Assembly (NCBI RefSeq): GCF_032917945.1
Contig: NZ_CP136624.1
Location: forward strand, 3,782,001-3,846,000
Reading direction: 5' to 3'
DNA from: Bradyrhizobium sp. sBnM-33
Lineage (GTDB): Bacteria; Pseudomonadota; Alphaproteobacteria; Rhizobiales; Xanthobacteraceae
Length of the DNA stretch: 64,000 nucleotides
In this document: positions 56,163-64,000 of the stretch, piece after piece
Layout: the number at the start of each line of letters is the position of its first letter
Position numbering within the stretch: the first letter of the stretch is position 1
Notes under the pieces: generated by a model
What the model was told of the DNA's origin: nothing
The model's input: only the letters and a program-made list of their open reading frames with translations
The model's database searches: none
Position numbers and translations under genes: made by a program

Positions 56163-58250
56163 ATGATTGGATTGGACCTGATTATGGCGTCGAGAATGGA
56201 CCGTAGAACATTTCTGCAAGGCGTGAGCATAGCTTCCCTGCCGTCGATGCTGCCGGCGGCTTCGTTTGCGGCAACGCCCGTTCCGCTGGCGGCGCCGAGG
56301 AAGACTACGACCTCTTCACTGGTCGCGGCCAATTTCAATGGCGGCCGATCGCAGGTCAATTTCAATTTCTTGCAAGGCGGCGGCGATTATCCGTTTCTGA
56401 ACTGTTTGAAGACCGCTCAGTCCTGGGCTTTCCTTGACAATAGCGGGGTACCCGATCCAAGCATGCTGGACAGCGACGGCTATCCCGTCACCATCGCGCA
56501 TGGCGGCGTCTACACCGTCTTCGGCGTTCCGTCGCAGGCCGCGCGCCCTGGCAACTATGTCATCACCTGGAATGGCAACGGCACGATCCATTGCGGCATG
56601 ACCAATACGGCAGTTAGCGGGAGCAAGACCAGCACCAACGGCAGCGGACGTTACGTGTTTTCCACGACGGACACGCGGTTCGTCATCGGCATTCGCGCTA
56701 TCGGCACGCCGCGCATCACGAACTTACAGGTTTTCCACGTCAACGATGAGGCTGCTCTCAACGCCGGGCAGGTGTTCGGCACCCGCTTCCAGCAACGGCT
56801 TGCCGAAGCAAATTTTGGCGTCCTTCGCTTTTTGAATTGGCAGGTGGGTAACACCACAAACGTCACCACCTGGGCTACGCGAAAGCCTACCAGCTATGTG
56901 TTTTATTCAGGCACAGAGTTTCGCGGAGGCCTGTATGCGGGACTGACAACCAATAGCGGTGCGGCCTATTACGCCAACCTTGCCGGGTTCAGATTGGTGG
57001 ACAAGGCAACGGTCATCGTGAAATTCAATGTCAGCAATGCCGGGCCGTGCACGTTGAACGTAAGCGGCACGGGAAACATCAATATCCTCAGCTCCTACGG
57101 GACGCCTTTGTCTGCGGGTGGGAACAACTATCCCGTCGGCGGAACCTGGCAGAGCATCGCGACCCTGGTCTATGATGCAACGTTAAATGCCTGGCTCAAG
57201 CAAGGCGGGGATGTGGCCTCTGGAAGCGTTGGACTGAACAACGGATGTCCGCCTGAGCTGATGGTGCGCTTGTGTGCGGAAATGGGCGCGCACCCCTATT
57301 TTGTCACGCCGCCATTCGCGATTGACCCGGCTACCGACTATATGCCGAGCCTCGCTGCCTATTGTCGTTACAATGGTCCATCCTGGATGGTCCCCCGTTT
57401 CGAGGGGCCAAATGAAACCTGGAATAACATTGGGGGCTTCATTCAGACCGGTTATGCTAACGCCAAGGCCACAGCCTATGGTTGGGGACCGGATTTCCAC
57501 AACTGGTATGGCAAGGCAATGTCTGTATTGGGCCAGGCAATAAGCACGGCCTACAGCGGCGATCGGACCAAATATCAGGTGTTGTGCGGGGTTCAGACGG
57601 CAATGGGAATAAGCGCCGGCGGCACGGCTTCATGCAATGCGAGGCTGGCCTCCACGAAATACCTCGCGCAGGCGGCGCCGCCGCAAGCTCCTTACACCAA
57701 GACCCCGGCATCGGACTGGGTGACGCACGTCTGCTGTGCTCAGTACTATACTCCTTCGGACTACAAGACCACTCAGGAAATATTGGCCGCCGAGTCCTAT
57801 GCAGCCTTAGCGGGTAGTCCAGCGCAGCAACTGTCGATCGCAACTTCGTATGCACAGACAGCGAACAGCGGCACCGGGCGCTTCACGCTCGCCAAGTGTG
57901 CGGTCTTCTATGCGAACTGGAAGGCTTGGGCGCTGAGCTTTGGCATCAGGAAGATGTGCGGGTATGAGGGAGGATATTCGCCCGACTACACGGGGGGCGG
58001 AAAGACGTCAGTCGATATGTTGCGAGCCGCATCCAAGCAGGCTCCGGTATTGAGCGACTTTACCGCCAGTAACTACGCGAATTTCGTGGGCTTGTCGGGA
58101 AATGGATTTGTCGCCGAGTTCCCATCCGCATTCCAGTTCTCAGGCCGTTCGCCGTCCGGTAATGCCTGGTCGGTGCTCGAGGACATCTATGCTGTCGATC
58201 CGCCTCAATGGACTGCTATCAAAGCATTCAACCGTGCCGGATCGCTCTAG
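56163..58250 (+). CDS. Tat-exported putative glycoside hydrolase
   Basis: 695 codons from 56163; the true start is probably ATG 56184 or 56196. The N-terminus MDRRTFLQGVSIASLPSM is a twin-arginine signal with a cut near SFAAT. The C-terminal half looks like a TIM-barrel glycosidase: FEGPNETWNN supplies an Asn-Glu pair (E418, acid/base type) and CGYEGGYS a later Glu (E602, nucleophile type), as in clan GH-A. The N-terminal 200 residues are beta-rich and could bind sugar. It lies just after gspG, suggesting it is a type II secretion substrate. The family is not certain. Confidence 0.72.
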   Translation: MIGLDLIMASRMDRRTFLQGVSIASLPSMLPAASFAATPVPLAAPRKTTTSSLVAANFNGGRSQVNFNFLQGGGDYPFLNCLKTAQSWAFLDNSGVPDPSMLDSDGYPVTIAHGGVYTVFGVPSQAARPGNYVITWNGNGTIHCGMTNTAVSGSKTSTNGSGRYVFSTTDTRFVIGIRAIGTPRITNLQVFHVNDEAALNAGQVFGTRFQQRLAEANFGVLRFLNWQVGNTTNVTTWATRKPTSYVFYSGTEFRGGLYAGLTTNSGAAYYANLAGFRLVDKATVIVKFNVSNAGPCTLNVSGTGNINILSSYGTPLSAGGNNYPVGGTWQSIATLVYDATLNAWLKQGGDVASGSVGLNNGCPPELMVRLCAEMGAHPYFVTPPFAIDPATDYMPSLAAYCRYNGPSWMVPRFEGPNETWNNIGGFIQTGYANAKATAYGWGPDFHNWYGKAMSVLGQAISTAYSGDRTKYQVLCGVQTAMGISAGGTASCNARLASTKYLAQAAPPQAPYTKTPASDWVTHVCCAQYYTPSDYKTTQEILAAESYAALAGSPAQQLSIATSYAQTANSGTGRFTLAKCAVFYANWKAWALSFGIRKMCGYEGGYSPDYTGGGKTSVDMLRAASKQAPVLSDFTASNYANFVGLSGNGFVAEFPSAFQFSGRSPSGNAWSVLEDIYAVDPPQWTAIKAFNRAGSL

Positions 58251-58271
58251 ATCGGGTAACTAAAGTGGGTA

Positions 58272-58293
58272 GGGCAGCATCGAAATGCTGTCC
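58272..58293 (+). terminator. Hairpin after the Tat-exported enzyme gene
   Basis: GGGCAGCAT (58272-58280) pairs with ATGCTGTCC (58285-58293), including one G-T pair, around a CGAA tetraloop, 20 bp after the stop. The T-tract is weak (CTT). Confidence 0.5.
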
Positions 58294-58450
58294 CTTGGCG
58301 TGCAAACCAGCCTTTGATTTTTGCAGCGGCCGATAAACTGTCTACTTTCCAGATATACTTACCAATCCGGATAGAATGCGATATTGAGATCGGCGACGAC
58401 CAAAGTATTTTCTGACGTTTTATTACGTCCCTTCCGGCGAGATTAGGCGA

Positions 58451-59875
58451 ATGCAAGCATCCGGAATGACGGGAAACTGGTTCGCCGCATCTGCGATTCT
58501 CGCTTGGCCGCTCGTGGCGTTCGCCTTGTATCGCGCAAAGCCTCCCGTCGAAGCAACGTTGTGGACCATCCTGGGTGCGCTCCTGCTGCTTCCATCGGGT
58601 GTCGCCATCAAAATGGAGATGATTCCAGGGCTCGACAAGAACTCCGTTCCCAATCTCTGCGCCTTCATAGGATGCGTGATGCTCGTGCCGCGGCGTAGAC
58701 GGCCGGGCTCTCCATTCGGGCTCGTCGAAGTCCTGGCGCTGATGCTGATTGGGGGCCCGATTATTACGGGAGCGCTGAACAACGACGCTCTTGTGATGGG
58801 AGATAGAGTTCTGCCGGGTGTCGGGTATTATGACGGCATCTCAGCCCTGATCAGTCAGCTCCTCGTTTTTTTGCCATTTCTCCTCGGCCGTCGGCTCTTT
58901 CGGAACTCGGCAGATGTTGAAATGGCCATACGGTGTCTTGCGGTTGCCGGAATATTCTATTCTCTGCCCATGCTGCTGGAAATTCGGCTAAGCCCCCAGC
59001 TTTCGAATTGGGTCTACGGATACTTTCCATCGTCATTCGTTACTGAGGCGCGTTACGGGGGGTATCGGCCCGTCGTATTCATGGCGAATGGTCTCACGAC
59101 AGCGTTCTTCGTGATGACCGCGTTTTTGGCGGCGATGGCGATGTGGCGGGTCGGCGACCGCATAAGACAGTTTCCTGCAGCGGCCGCGCCCAGCTATCTC
59201 ATTGTGATTGTTGTTTTGTGCAAATCCGCTGGCGCGTTTGTCTACGCGGCCGTCGGAGGCTTCGTCGTTCGCTGGATGAATCCAAAGGCTCAACTTCGGC
59301 TCGCGCTGGTGCTTGCAATCATTGGATTACTGTATCCGGTTCTCCGGATTACAGACGTCTTTCCTGACAAGTTTTTGGTCGACGCCGCCGCCTCAATCGA
59401 TCAGGAGCGCGCTGCTTCACTCAAATTTCGTTTTGACCAGGAGCGGCAGCTACTCGATCATGCTTCCCAACGTCTCGCTTTCGGCTGGGGACGATATGGA
59501 CGCAATCGTGTCTACCAGGAGTCGGGAAAAGATGCGAGCATCACCGACGGGGCCTGGATTATAACCTTCGGGCAATTCGGACTGGTTGGCTTCTTGGCCC
59601 AGTTCGGGCTCCTTGCGTTACCTATTTTCCGGGCGGCTGCCGCCTACAGATATCTCAGGACGGAGCGGGAACGGGTATTCCTGTCTGCTATCGCGCTCAT
59701 TGCCGCGTTATGCGTAATTGAACAGCTCCCCAATTCGTCGATCTCGTCCTGGTCGTGGCTTGTCGCGGGTGCGCTTCTCGGGCGGGCCGAATGGATCATC
59801 GCGGCCGCCCGCGGAAGACTATCTGCACATCGTTCGAAAATGCCTATGACGCATGCAGGGTCAGCTAATGCGTGA
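58451..59875 (+). CDS. EPS polymerase-like multi-span membrane protein
   Basis: 474 residues with about ten hydrophobic segments and a large loop containing ASLKFRFDQERQLLDHASQR and AFGWGRYGRNRVYQ, the O-antigen ligase/Wzy-type arrangement in which the loop works on the lipid-linked sugar. It overlaps the flippase gene start (ATGCGTGA at 59868-59875), a pairing typical of Wzy/Wzx. Substrate unknown. Confidence 0.82.
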   Translation: MQASGMTGNWFAASAILAWPLVAFALYRAKPPVEATLWTILGALLLLPSGVAIKMEMIPGLDKNSVPNLCAFIGCVMLVPRRRRPGSPFGLVEVLALMLIGGPIITGALNNDALVMGDRVLPGVGYYDGISALISQLLVFLPFLLGRRLFRNSADVEMAIRCLAVAGIFYSLPMLLEIRLSPQLSNWVYGYFPSSFVTEARYGGYRPVVFMANGLTTAFFVMTAFLAAMAMWRVGDRIRQFPAAAAPSYLIVIVVLCKSAGAFVYAAVGGFVVRWMNPKAQLRLALVLAIIGLLYPVLRITDVFPDKFLVDAAASIDQERAASLKFRFDQERQLLDHASQRLAFGWGRYGRNRVYQESGKDASITDGAWIITFGQFGLVGFLAQFGLLALPIFRAAAAYRYLRTERERVFLSAIALIAALCVIEQLPNSSISSWSWLVAGALLGRAEWIIAAARGRLSAHRSKMPMTHAGSANA

Positions 59876-61301
59876 ACCTGTGCAACAGGTGTTGAATGGG
59901 ATCCCCGATCCCGCCGATCAAAGTCCTGGCAAGGTATCTCTGAGGAAGCGGGTGCTGAGTGCCGGAATCTGGAGCCTGACAGGCTTTGGGCTTTCTCTTC
60001 TGATACGTCTCGGCAGCAATCTGTTGATGACCAGGCTTCTGGTGCCTGAGATGTTCGGCGTCATGGCAATCGCCTCGACGGTCATGGTCGGCCTTGCGAT
60101 GTTCTCCGATGTTGGGCTGAAACAGAACGTCGTTCAGAGCAAACGGGGAGGCGATCCGGATTTTCTCAATACCGCGTGGACGATCCAGATCCTGCGCGGC
60201 TTACTGACCTGGGGCGTGGCCCTGTGCCTGTGTGTTGCGCTTCAGATGTCCGCTCGGCTGGGTCTATTTCCTGCGAACAACGTCTACGCGGCTCCCAGCC
60301 TGCCGTATGTCATTGGCGTGTTGTCTATGTCCGCGGTCATCTCTGGATTTGAATCGACCAAGGTGTTCGAGGCAAGCCGTGGAATTTCGTTAGGACGGAT
60401 AACCCGGCTGGAAATTCTCTCACAGGTCTTTGGATTGTCCTGCATGCTGGTGTGGGTCTCGTTGGACCGCAGCATTTGGGCGCTTGTCACGGGAAGTCTC
60501 GGCGCCTCTTTATGTCGAACCGTTCTGAGCCACGCCTTGCTCCCAGGCACGAGAAATCATTGGCATCTGGAACCGAACGCCTTTCGTGAGGTGATCCAAT
60601 TCGGCAAATGGATTCTGATGGCCTCGGTGCTCGGATTTCTCGTCAACAGCGGCGATCGCCTGCTGCTCGGCGGCATGGTCGATGCCACCGTGCTGGGATA
60701 TTATGCAATTGCTTCGCTGTTTGTCGGTGCGCTGGAAGGCGTCCTCGCGAAAATCATGGGGGACGTGTCGTTTCCGGCATTCAGTGAGGTTGTCCGATCT
60801 CAAGCCGCCGATCTGAAGAAGAATTATTATCGCTTTCTCGCAGTCATTGCCGCGATCTCCTATTTTACGGGAGGTTTCCTGATCACGTTCGGCGAGAGTT
60901 TGATCGGCCTGCTATATGATCGGCGCTATCAAGATGCTGGCTGGATACTGGCAATTTCCGCCACTGTTTTGCTGACCGTGCCATTCCGGCTTGCGACACA
61001 ATCGTTTTTGGCGATGGGGAAGCCGCGGCTCCAATCAGACGTTATTATGGTTCGTCTGATTTTCTTGATACTGCTGACGCCGATCGGTTTTCGGCTCTTT
61101 GGGCTTCAGGGAGCTCTGTGGGGAATTGTGTTCAGCCACTTCTTCTATATTCCGATCATCGTTTACTATAATATGAGACATCATCTGTTCGATATCCGAA
61201 TTGAACTGTACCTGCTGGCTATCGTGCCGATCGGGTTATTTGTGGGCAAGATCTGTGCGTTTCTGGCGGCCTATTGGATATGGACGAAGTCACCATTCTG
61301 A
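59868..61301 (+). CDS. Wzx-type lipopolysaccharide/EPS flippase
   Basis: 478 residues from ATG 59868 (MREPVQQVLNG), 12-14 membrane segments. The start SLRKRVLSAGIWSLTGFGLS, VPEMFGVMAIASTVMVGLAM, FSDVGLKQNVVQ and FGKWILMASVLGFLVNSGDR are typical of the polysaccharide transporter family. It would flip lipid-linked repeat units to the periplasm for the polymerase encoded just upstream. Confidence 0.92.
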   Translation: MREPVQQVLNGIPDPADQSPGKVSLRKRVLSAGIWSLTGFGLSLLIRLGSNLLMTRLLVPEMFGVMAIASTVMVGLAMFSDVGLKQNVVQSKRGGDPDFLNTAWTIQILRGLLTWGVALCLCVALQMSARLGLFPANNVYAAPSLPYVIGVLSMSAVISGFESTKVFEASRGISLGRITRLEILSQVFGLSCMLVWVSLDRSIWALVTGSLGASLCRTVLSHALLPGTRNHWHLEPNAFREVIQFGKWILMASVLGFLVNSGDRLLLGGMVDATVLGYYAIASLFVGALEGVLAKIMGDVSFPAFSEVVRSQAADLKKNYYRFLAVIAAISYFTGGFLITFGESLIGLLYDRRYQDAGWILAISATVLLTVPFRLATQSFLAMGKPRLQSDVIMVRLIFLILLTPIGFRLFGLQGALWGIVFSHFFYIPIIVYYNMRHHLFDIRIELYLLAIVPIGLFVGKICAFLAAYWIWTKSPF

Positions 61302-61388
61302 GGGCTGCGAACGAAGAACTACAACCGAGTGTTCAATGTGGGAAGCGGGCAGGCGTGCGCCACAATTGTTCCGAAGGCATTAGACAAG

Positions 61389-62351
61389 ATGAGTAATCGC
61401 TTTGGAGCCCTTGATGGATTAAGGGCAATCAGCATTCTTCTCGTCATCGCCGCGCATCTGTTGCCACTCGGGCCAAAGGTTCTAATGTTCAACGACACCG
61501 CAGGTGCGATGGGCATGAGCCTTTTTTTTTCGTTGTCCGGATTTTTGATCACAACGAACCTACTGAGCGGTCAGTCTGCGGTCAGTTTCTTGATCCGAAG
61601 GTTCGCCAGAATCCTTCCTTTAGCCTATGCTTATCTTGCCTTCGTCTTTCTGATAGTGACGTTTAATCCATCTGCCCTTTTGGGCAGTTTCTTTTTCGTC
61701 GAAAATTACGAACATCAGTATCTACACCAGCTCAACGGCCACTTCTGGTCGCTGTGTGTCGAAATGCATTTCTACATTGCCGTTGGCCTCACTGTCCTAT
61801 TGCTTGGTCGACGCGGTGTATGGCTCGTTGTTCCGGCTTGTGTGTTGATCACTCTGCTGCGCATCACCGATGGCAGTGTGATCAACATCAAAACCCATTT
61901 GAGGGTAGATGAGATCCTGGCTGGCGCCTGCATCGCCATCGCCTACCACAATATGGCGAAGATCAAGATTGCCAATCTAGTGTGGATCAGCCTTTTTGTC
62001 CTGCTATTCGCCTCCTGCTGGCCGGGCTCTGGAGCTCTTCAATACTTTAGGCCCTACTGCGCGTGTCTCGTCTTGGGGGCTTCACTACGTTTGGAACGCG
62101 GGGCAATTCTTTCAGCTCTAACAAGCAAGCCTATGCGGTACGTGGCTGAGATTTCTTATGCTCTCTACGTGATTCATCCTCTGATGGCATCTGGATGGAT
62201 GAATGAAGGCGCCACATGGCAGAAGTACCTGCTCAAGAGGCCCATCAGCATAGCGACTACGTTCGCCCTCGCTCACCTTTCGACCTTTCGATATGAAAAG
62301 AAATGTATCGAACTCGGCAAGAGATTCAGCATGACCCGCAAGATGGCTTAA
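61389..62351 (+). CDS. Acyltransferase-3 family membrane protein
   Basis: About 320 residues from ATG 61389 (MSNRFGALDGLRAISILLVI). The early His of VIAAHLLP is the proposed catalytic residue. GFLITTNLL, FARILPLAYAYL and HFWSLCVEMHFYI are typical. Ten or so membrane segments. Adds acetyl or another acyl group to a sugar of the EPS. Follows the flippase by about 90 bp on the same strand. Confidence 0.92.
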   Translation: MSNRFGALDGLRAISILLVIAAHLLPLGPKVLMFNDTAGAMGMSLFFSLSGFLITTNLLSGQSAVSFLIRRFARILPLAYAYLAFVFLIVTFNPSALLGSFFFVENYEHQYLHQLNGHFWSLCVEMHFYIAVGLTVLLLGRRGVWLVVPACVLITLLRITDGSVINIKTHLRVDEILAGACIAIAYHNMAKIKIANLVWISLFVLLFASCWPGSGALQYFRPYCACLVLGASLRLERGAILSALTSKPMRYVAEISYALYVIHPLMASGWMNEGATWQKYLLKRPISIATTFALAHLSTFRYEKKCIELGKRFSMTRKMA

Positions 62352-62400
62352 GGCTTGGTGTGCCGTCATAGCCTGCTCATCGCAAAAGGATCTATCTCTC

Positions 62401-63510
62401 GTGCGCATTACTTTTATCTTACCCGTAGCCAATATGGGCGGGGGCACCAGGGTTATTGGCATCTACGCGCAGGAACTCCAGAAACGAGGCCATGATGTAT
62501 CCCTCATTTCTGTTCCCCCGCCGCGACTACCGTTCCGGAGACGGGTCAAGTCCTGGCTGACACGGACTGCCTCGCCGTACGACCGCTCCCCCTCTCACCT
62601 CGACAAGCTGAAGTTAGATCATCGAATTATCGATAGCTGGCGTCCTATAACAGATAACGACGTCCCCGACGGCGATGTCGTCATAGCCACGTGGTGGCGG
62701 ACCGCGGAATGGGTCAACGACCTCGGCCCACAGAAAGGAGCCAAGGTTTATTTCATCCAGGGCCACGAAGTGTTTCCGTACCTACCGGTGGAACGTTGTC
62801 AAGCTACTTACAGATTGCCGATGCACAAGGTGGTCGTTGCGCAATGGCTCCGGCAGGTTATGATCGAAGACTACGGCGACAAGACCGCGGACGTTGTCCC
62901 GAACAGTGTCGATCATTCCCAGTTTTTCGCACCGGTGCGACAAAAGCAGGTCATACCAACGGTCGGGTTCCTGTATTCGCGAGCAAAATTCAAGGGAGTC
63001 GACATCACGCTCGCTGCTCTGAAGGTAGTCGCCGAGCGTTTCCCTGAGCTAAGGATGGTCTCTTTTGGAAGCGAACGGCCATCTGCGCCCCTGCCGCTTC
63101 CTGCCGGCGTCGAGTTCACCTTTGATCCGCCCCAAGATCAGCTTCGTGATATCTATTCTCGTTGCGACGTGTGGGTCACTGCGAGCGCAAGCGAGGGCTT
63201 CAATCTTCCGGCAATGGAAGCCATGGCCTGTCGAACTCCTGTTGTTTCTACGCGAACGGGTTGGCCTGCGGAGGCCATTAAATCCGGCCTTAATGGTATG
63301 CTTGTCGATCTTGATGACGTCGACGCTCTTGTTCATGCTATCAAGTATGTTCTGGCGCAAAGCGATGAAGGCTGGGCAGAGCTATCTTCGAATGCATTTG
63401 AAACGGTTCGAAGCAGCTCTTGGGCAGCGAGCGCTTCGATATTTGAGCAGGCTCTCGTGAATGCCCGAAACAGGGCCGCGCGGGGGGAGATTGGCGGCGG
63501 TCTACTCTGA
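62401..63510 (+). CDS. GT4-family glycosyltransferase
   Basis: A GTG start at 62401 gives VRITFILPVANMGGGTRVIG, the N-terminal Rossmann loop of GT-B enzymes. The C-terminal domain has VPNSVDHSQF, VGFLYSRAKFKGVDITLAAL and the EX7E motif in SEGFNLPAMEAMACRTPVVS. 369 residues, cytoplasmic. Donor sugar unknown. Last plus-strand gene of the EPS block. Confidence 0.92.
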   Translation: MRITFILPVANMGGGTRVIGIYAQELQKRGHDVSLISVPPPRLPFRRRVKSWLTRTASPYDRSPSHLDKLKLDHRIIDSWRPITDNDVPDGDVVIATWWRTAEWVNDLGPQKGAKVYFIQGHEVFPYLPVERCQATYRLPMHKVVVAQWLRQVMIEDYGDKTADVVPNSVDHSQFFAPVRQKQVIPTVGFLYSRAKFKGVDITLAALKVVAERFPELRMVSFGSERPSAPLPLPAGVEFTFDPPQDQLRDIYSRCDVWVTASASEGFNLPAMEAMACRTPVVSTRTGWPAEAIKSGLNGMLVDLDDVDALVHAIKYVLAQSDEGWAELSSNAFETVRSSSWAASASIFEQALVNARNRAARGEIGGGLL

Positions 63511-63583
63511 CTATAATGCGCAAGTTGTCTGCGGTTGAGGCACATTCCCAAACGACAGCGTCAATCAAAGGCAAAGGGCAATT

Positions 63584-64000
63584 TCATTGAATTTCTTTGT
63601 CTAGCAGGTCGATCGTCTTCAAAAGATCGTGGACCGGAAGAAAGAATCCGTTCTTGCGCTTTTCGCCCACTACCACGCCGTACTGCATGTTCAGCGCGCG
63701 CGCCCAATCTAGGTGTGAATTGAAGAACCGATCGGGAGGCTGGATGACCAGTATGCCGCCGCTGTCCTGTAGCGTGAATAGGGCGTGTGACAGCTGGCTA
63801 CCCTCAACGCTGATGATAATACGAGCGCCCAACAGTTCTGAGACCAACTGAGAAACATTCAGGGTTTCTGCCTTAACGACTGTCACGCCCCGCTGAGTAA
63901 GAGCGTCAATGATCTCTCCCTCGTTCAGAAGCAGGCGCTGCGTTCCGCCAGAGCCGCGCATCAAATAGGCAATATGCCCGGTCTTTCTCTGGGCTGGCCC
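63584..64000 (-). CDS. GT61-like glycosyltransferase, C-terminal part (5' end outside window)
   Basis: The frame is open to the window edge, giving 138 residues. Motifs of the GT61/DUF563 family: LMRGSGGTQRLLLNEGEIID, then ARIIISVEGSQLSHALFTLQ (the usual GPHGAGLTN region, here VEGSQLSHA), and a final helix. These enzymes often add xylose or pentoses, but the donor here is unknown. Convergent with the GT4 gene. Confidence 0.8.
   Translation of the reverse strand, partial: GPAQRKTGHIAYLMRGSGGTQRLLLNEGEIIDALTQRGVTVVKAETLNVSQLVSELLGARIIISVEGSQLSHALFTLQDSGGILVIQPPDRFFNSHLDWARALNMQYGVVVGEKRKNGFFLPVHDLLKTIDLLDKEIQ

Overview
The window looks like a chromosomal accessory region of a Bradyrhizobium-like alphaproteobacterium. 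This rests on high GC, several small protein families I associate with that genus, an H-NS/HvrA pair, VCBS/RTX proteins with His-rich C-termini, and rhizobial-type exopolysaccharide (EPS) genes. I ran no database search; all family names come from motifs read by eye.

Layout. 1-5.2 kb: end of a TPR protein, decayed small genes and an IS21-family element whose istA is frameshifted. 5.4-10.5 kb: a chimeric DUF6894-type ORF, a NarL/FixJ response regulator, and a LuxR-VCBS ORF followed in the same frame, across a single TAG, by an RTX/repeat protein. 10.8-14.9 kb: small genes, an IS3 remnant, an RlpA remnant, a tRNA 3'-end fragment and a frameshifted terminase-small-subunit-like gene, which together read as an old integration scar. 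15.3-18.8 kb: rmlCBDA operon for dTDP-L-rhamnose. 19.3-24.5 kb: two H-NS-like genes bracketing a sugar-phosphate transferase that primes EPS synthesis, then a small Cys-rich exported protein. 25.4-36.9 kb: a type II secretion system (gspD, lipoprotein, inverted gspK, gspE-F-H-I-J, gspL-M-N/C-O) without gspG. 37-42.8 kb: a second Cys-rich exported protein, small secreted proteins, broken gspG and rmlD copies, and a GH16 glycanase with 13-residue tandem repeats. 43.9-47.6 kb: a complete IS21-family element with a 7-bp target duplication, inserted in a small gene, beside scraps of a glycosyltransferase and a PEP-CTERM protein. 47.5-50.8 kb: XRE regulator, YqaJ exonuclease and ERF-HNH, a phage-type recombination module. 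50.9-64 kb: GT2 glycosyltransferase, orphan RND permease, the intact gspG, a Tat-exported putative glycosidase, an EPS polymerase-like protein, a Wzx-type flippase, an acyltransferase, a GT4 and a partial GT61.

How the genes may work together (inference). The rml genes, sugar-phosphate transferase, glycosyltransferases, flippase, polymerase-like protein and acyltransferase could build and export a rhamnose-containing polysaccharide. The GH16 protein and the Tat-exported protein could trim it. The type II system could carry the Tat substrate and perhaps the Cys-rich proteins across the outer membrane. The only intact gspG lies about 19 kb from the rest of the system, immediately upstream of that Tat protein. 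Many fragments (gspG, rmlD, GT2, PEP-CTERM) suggest the locus was duplicated or rearranged and then partly lost.
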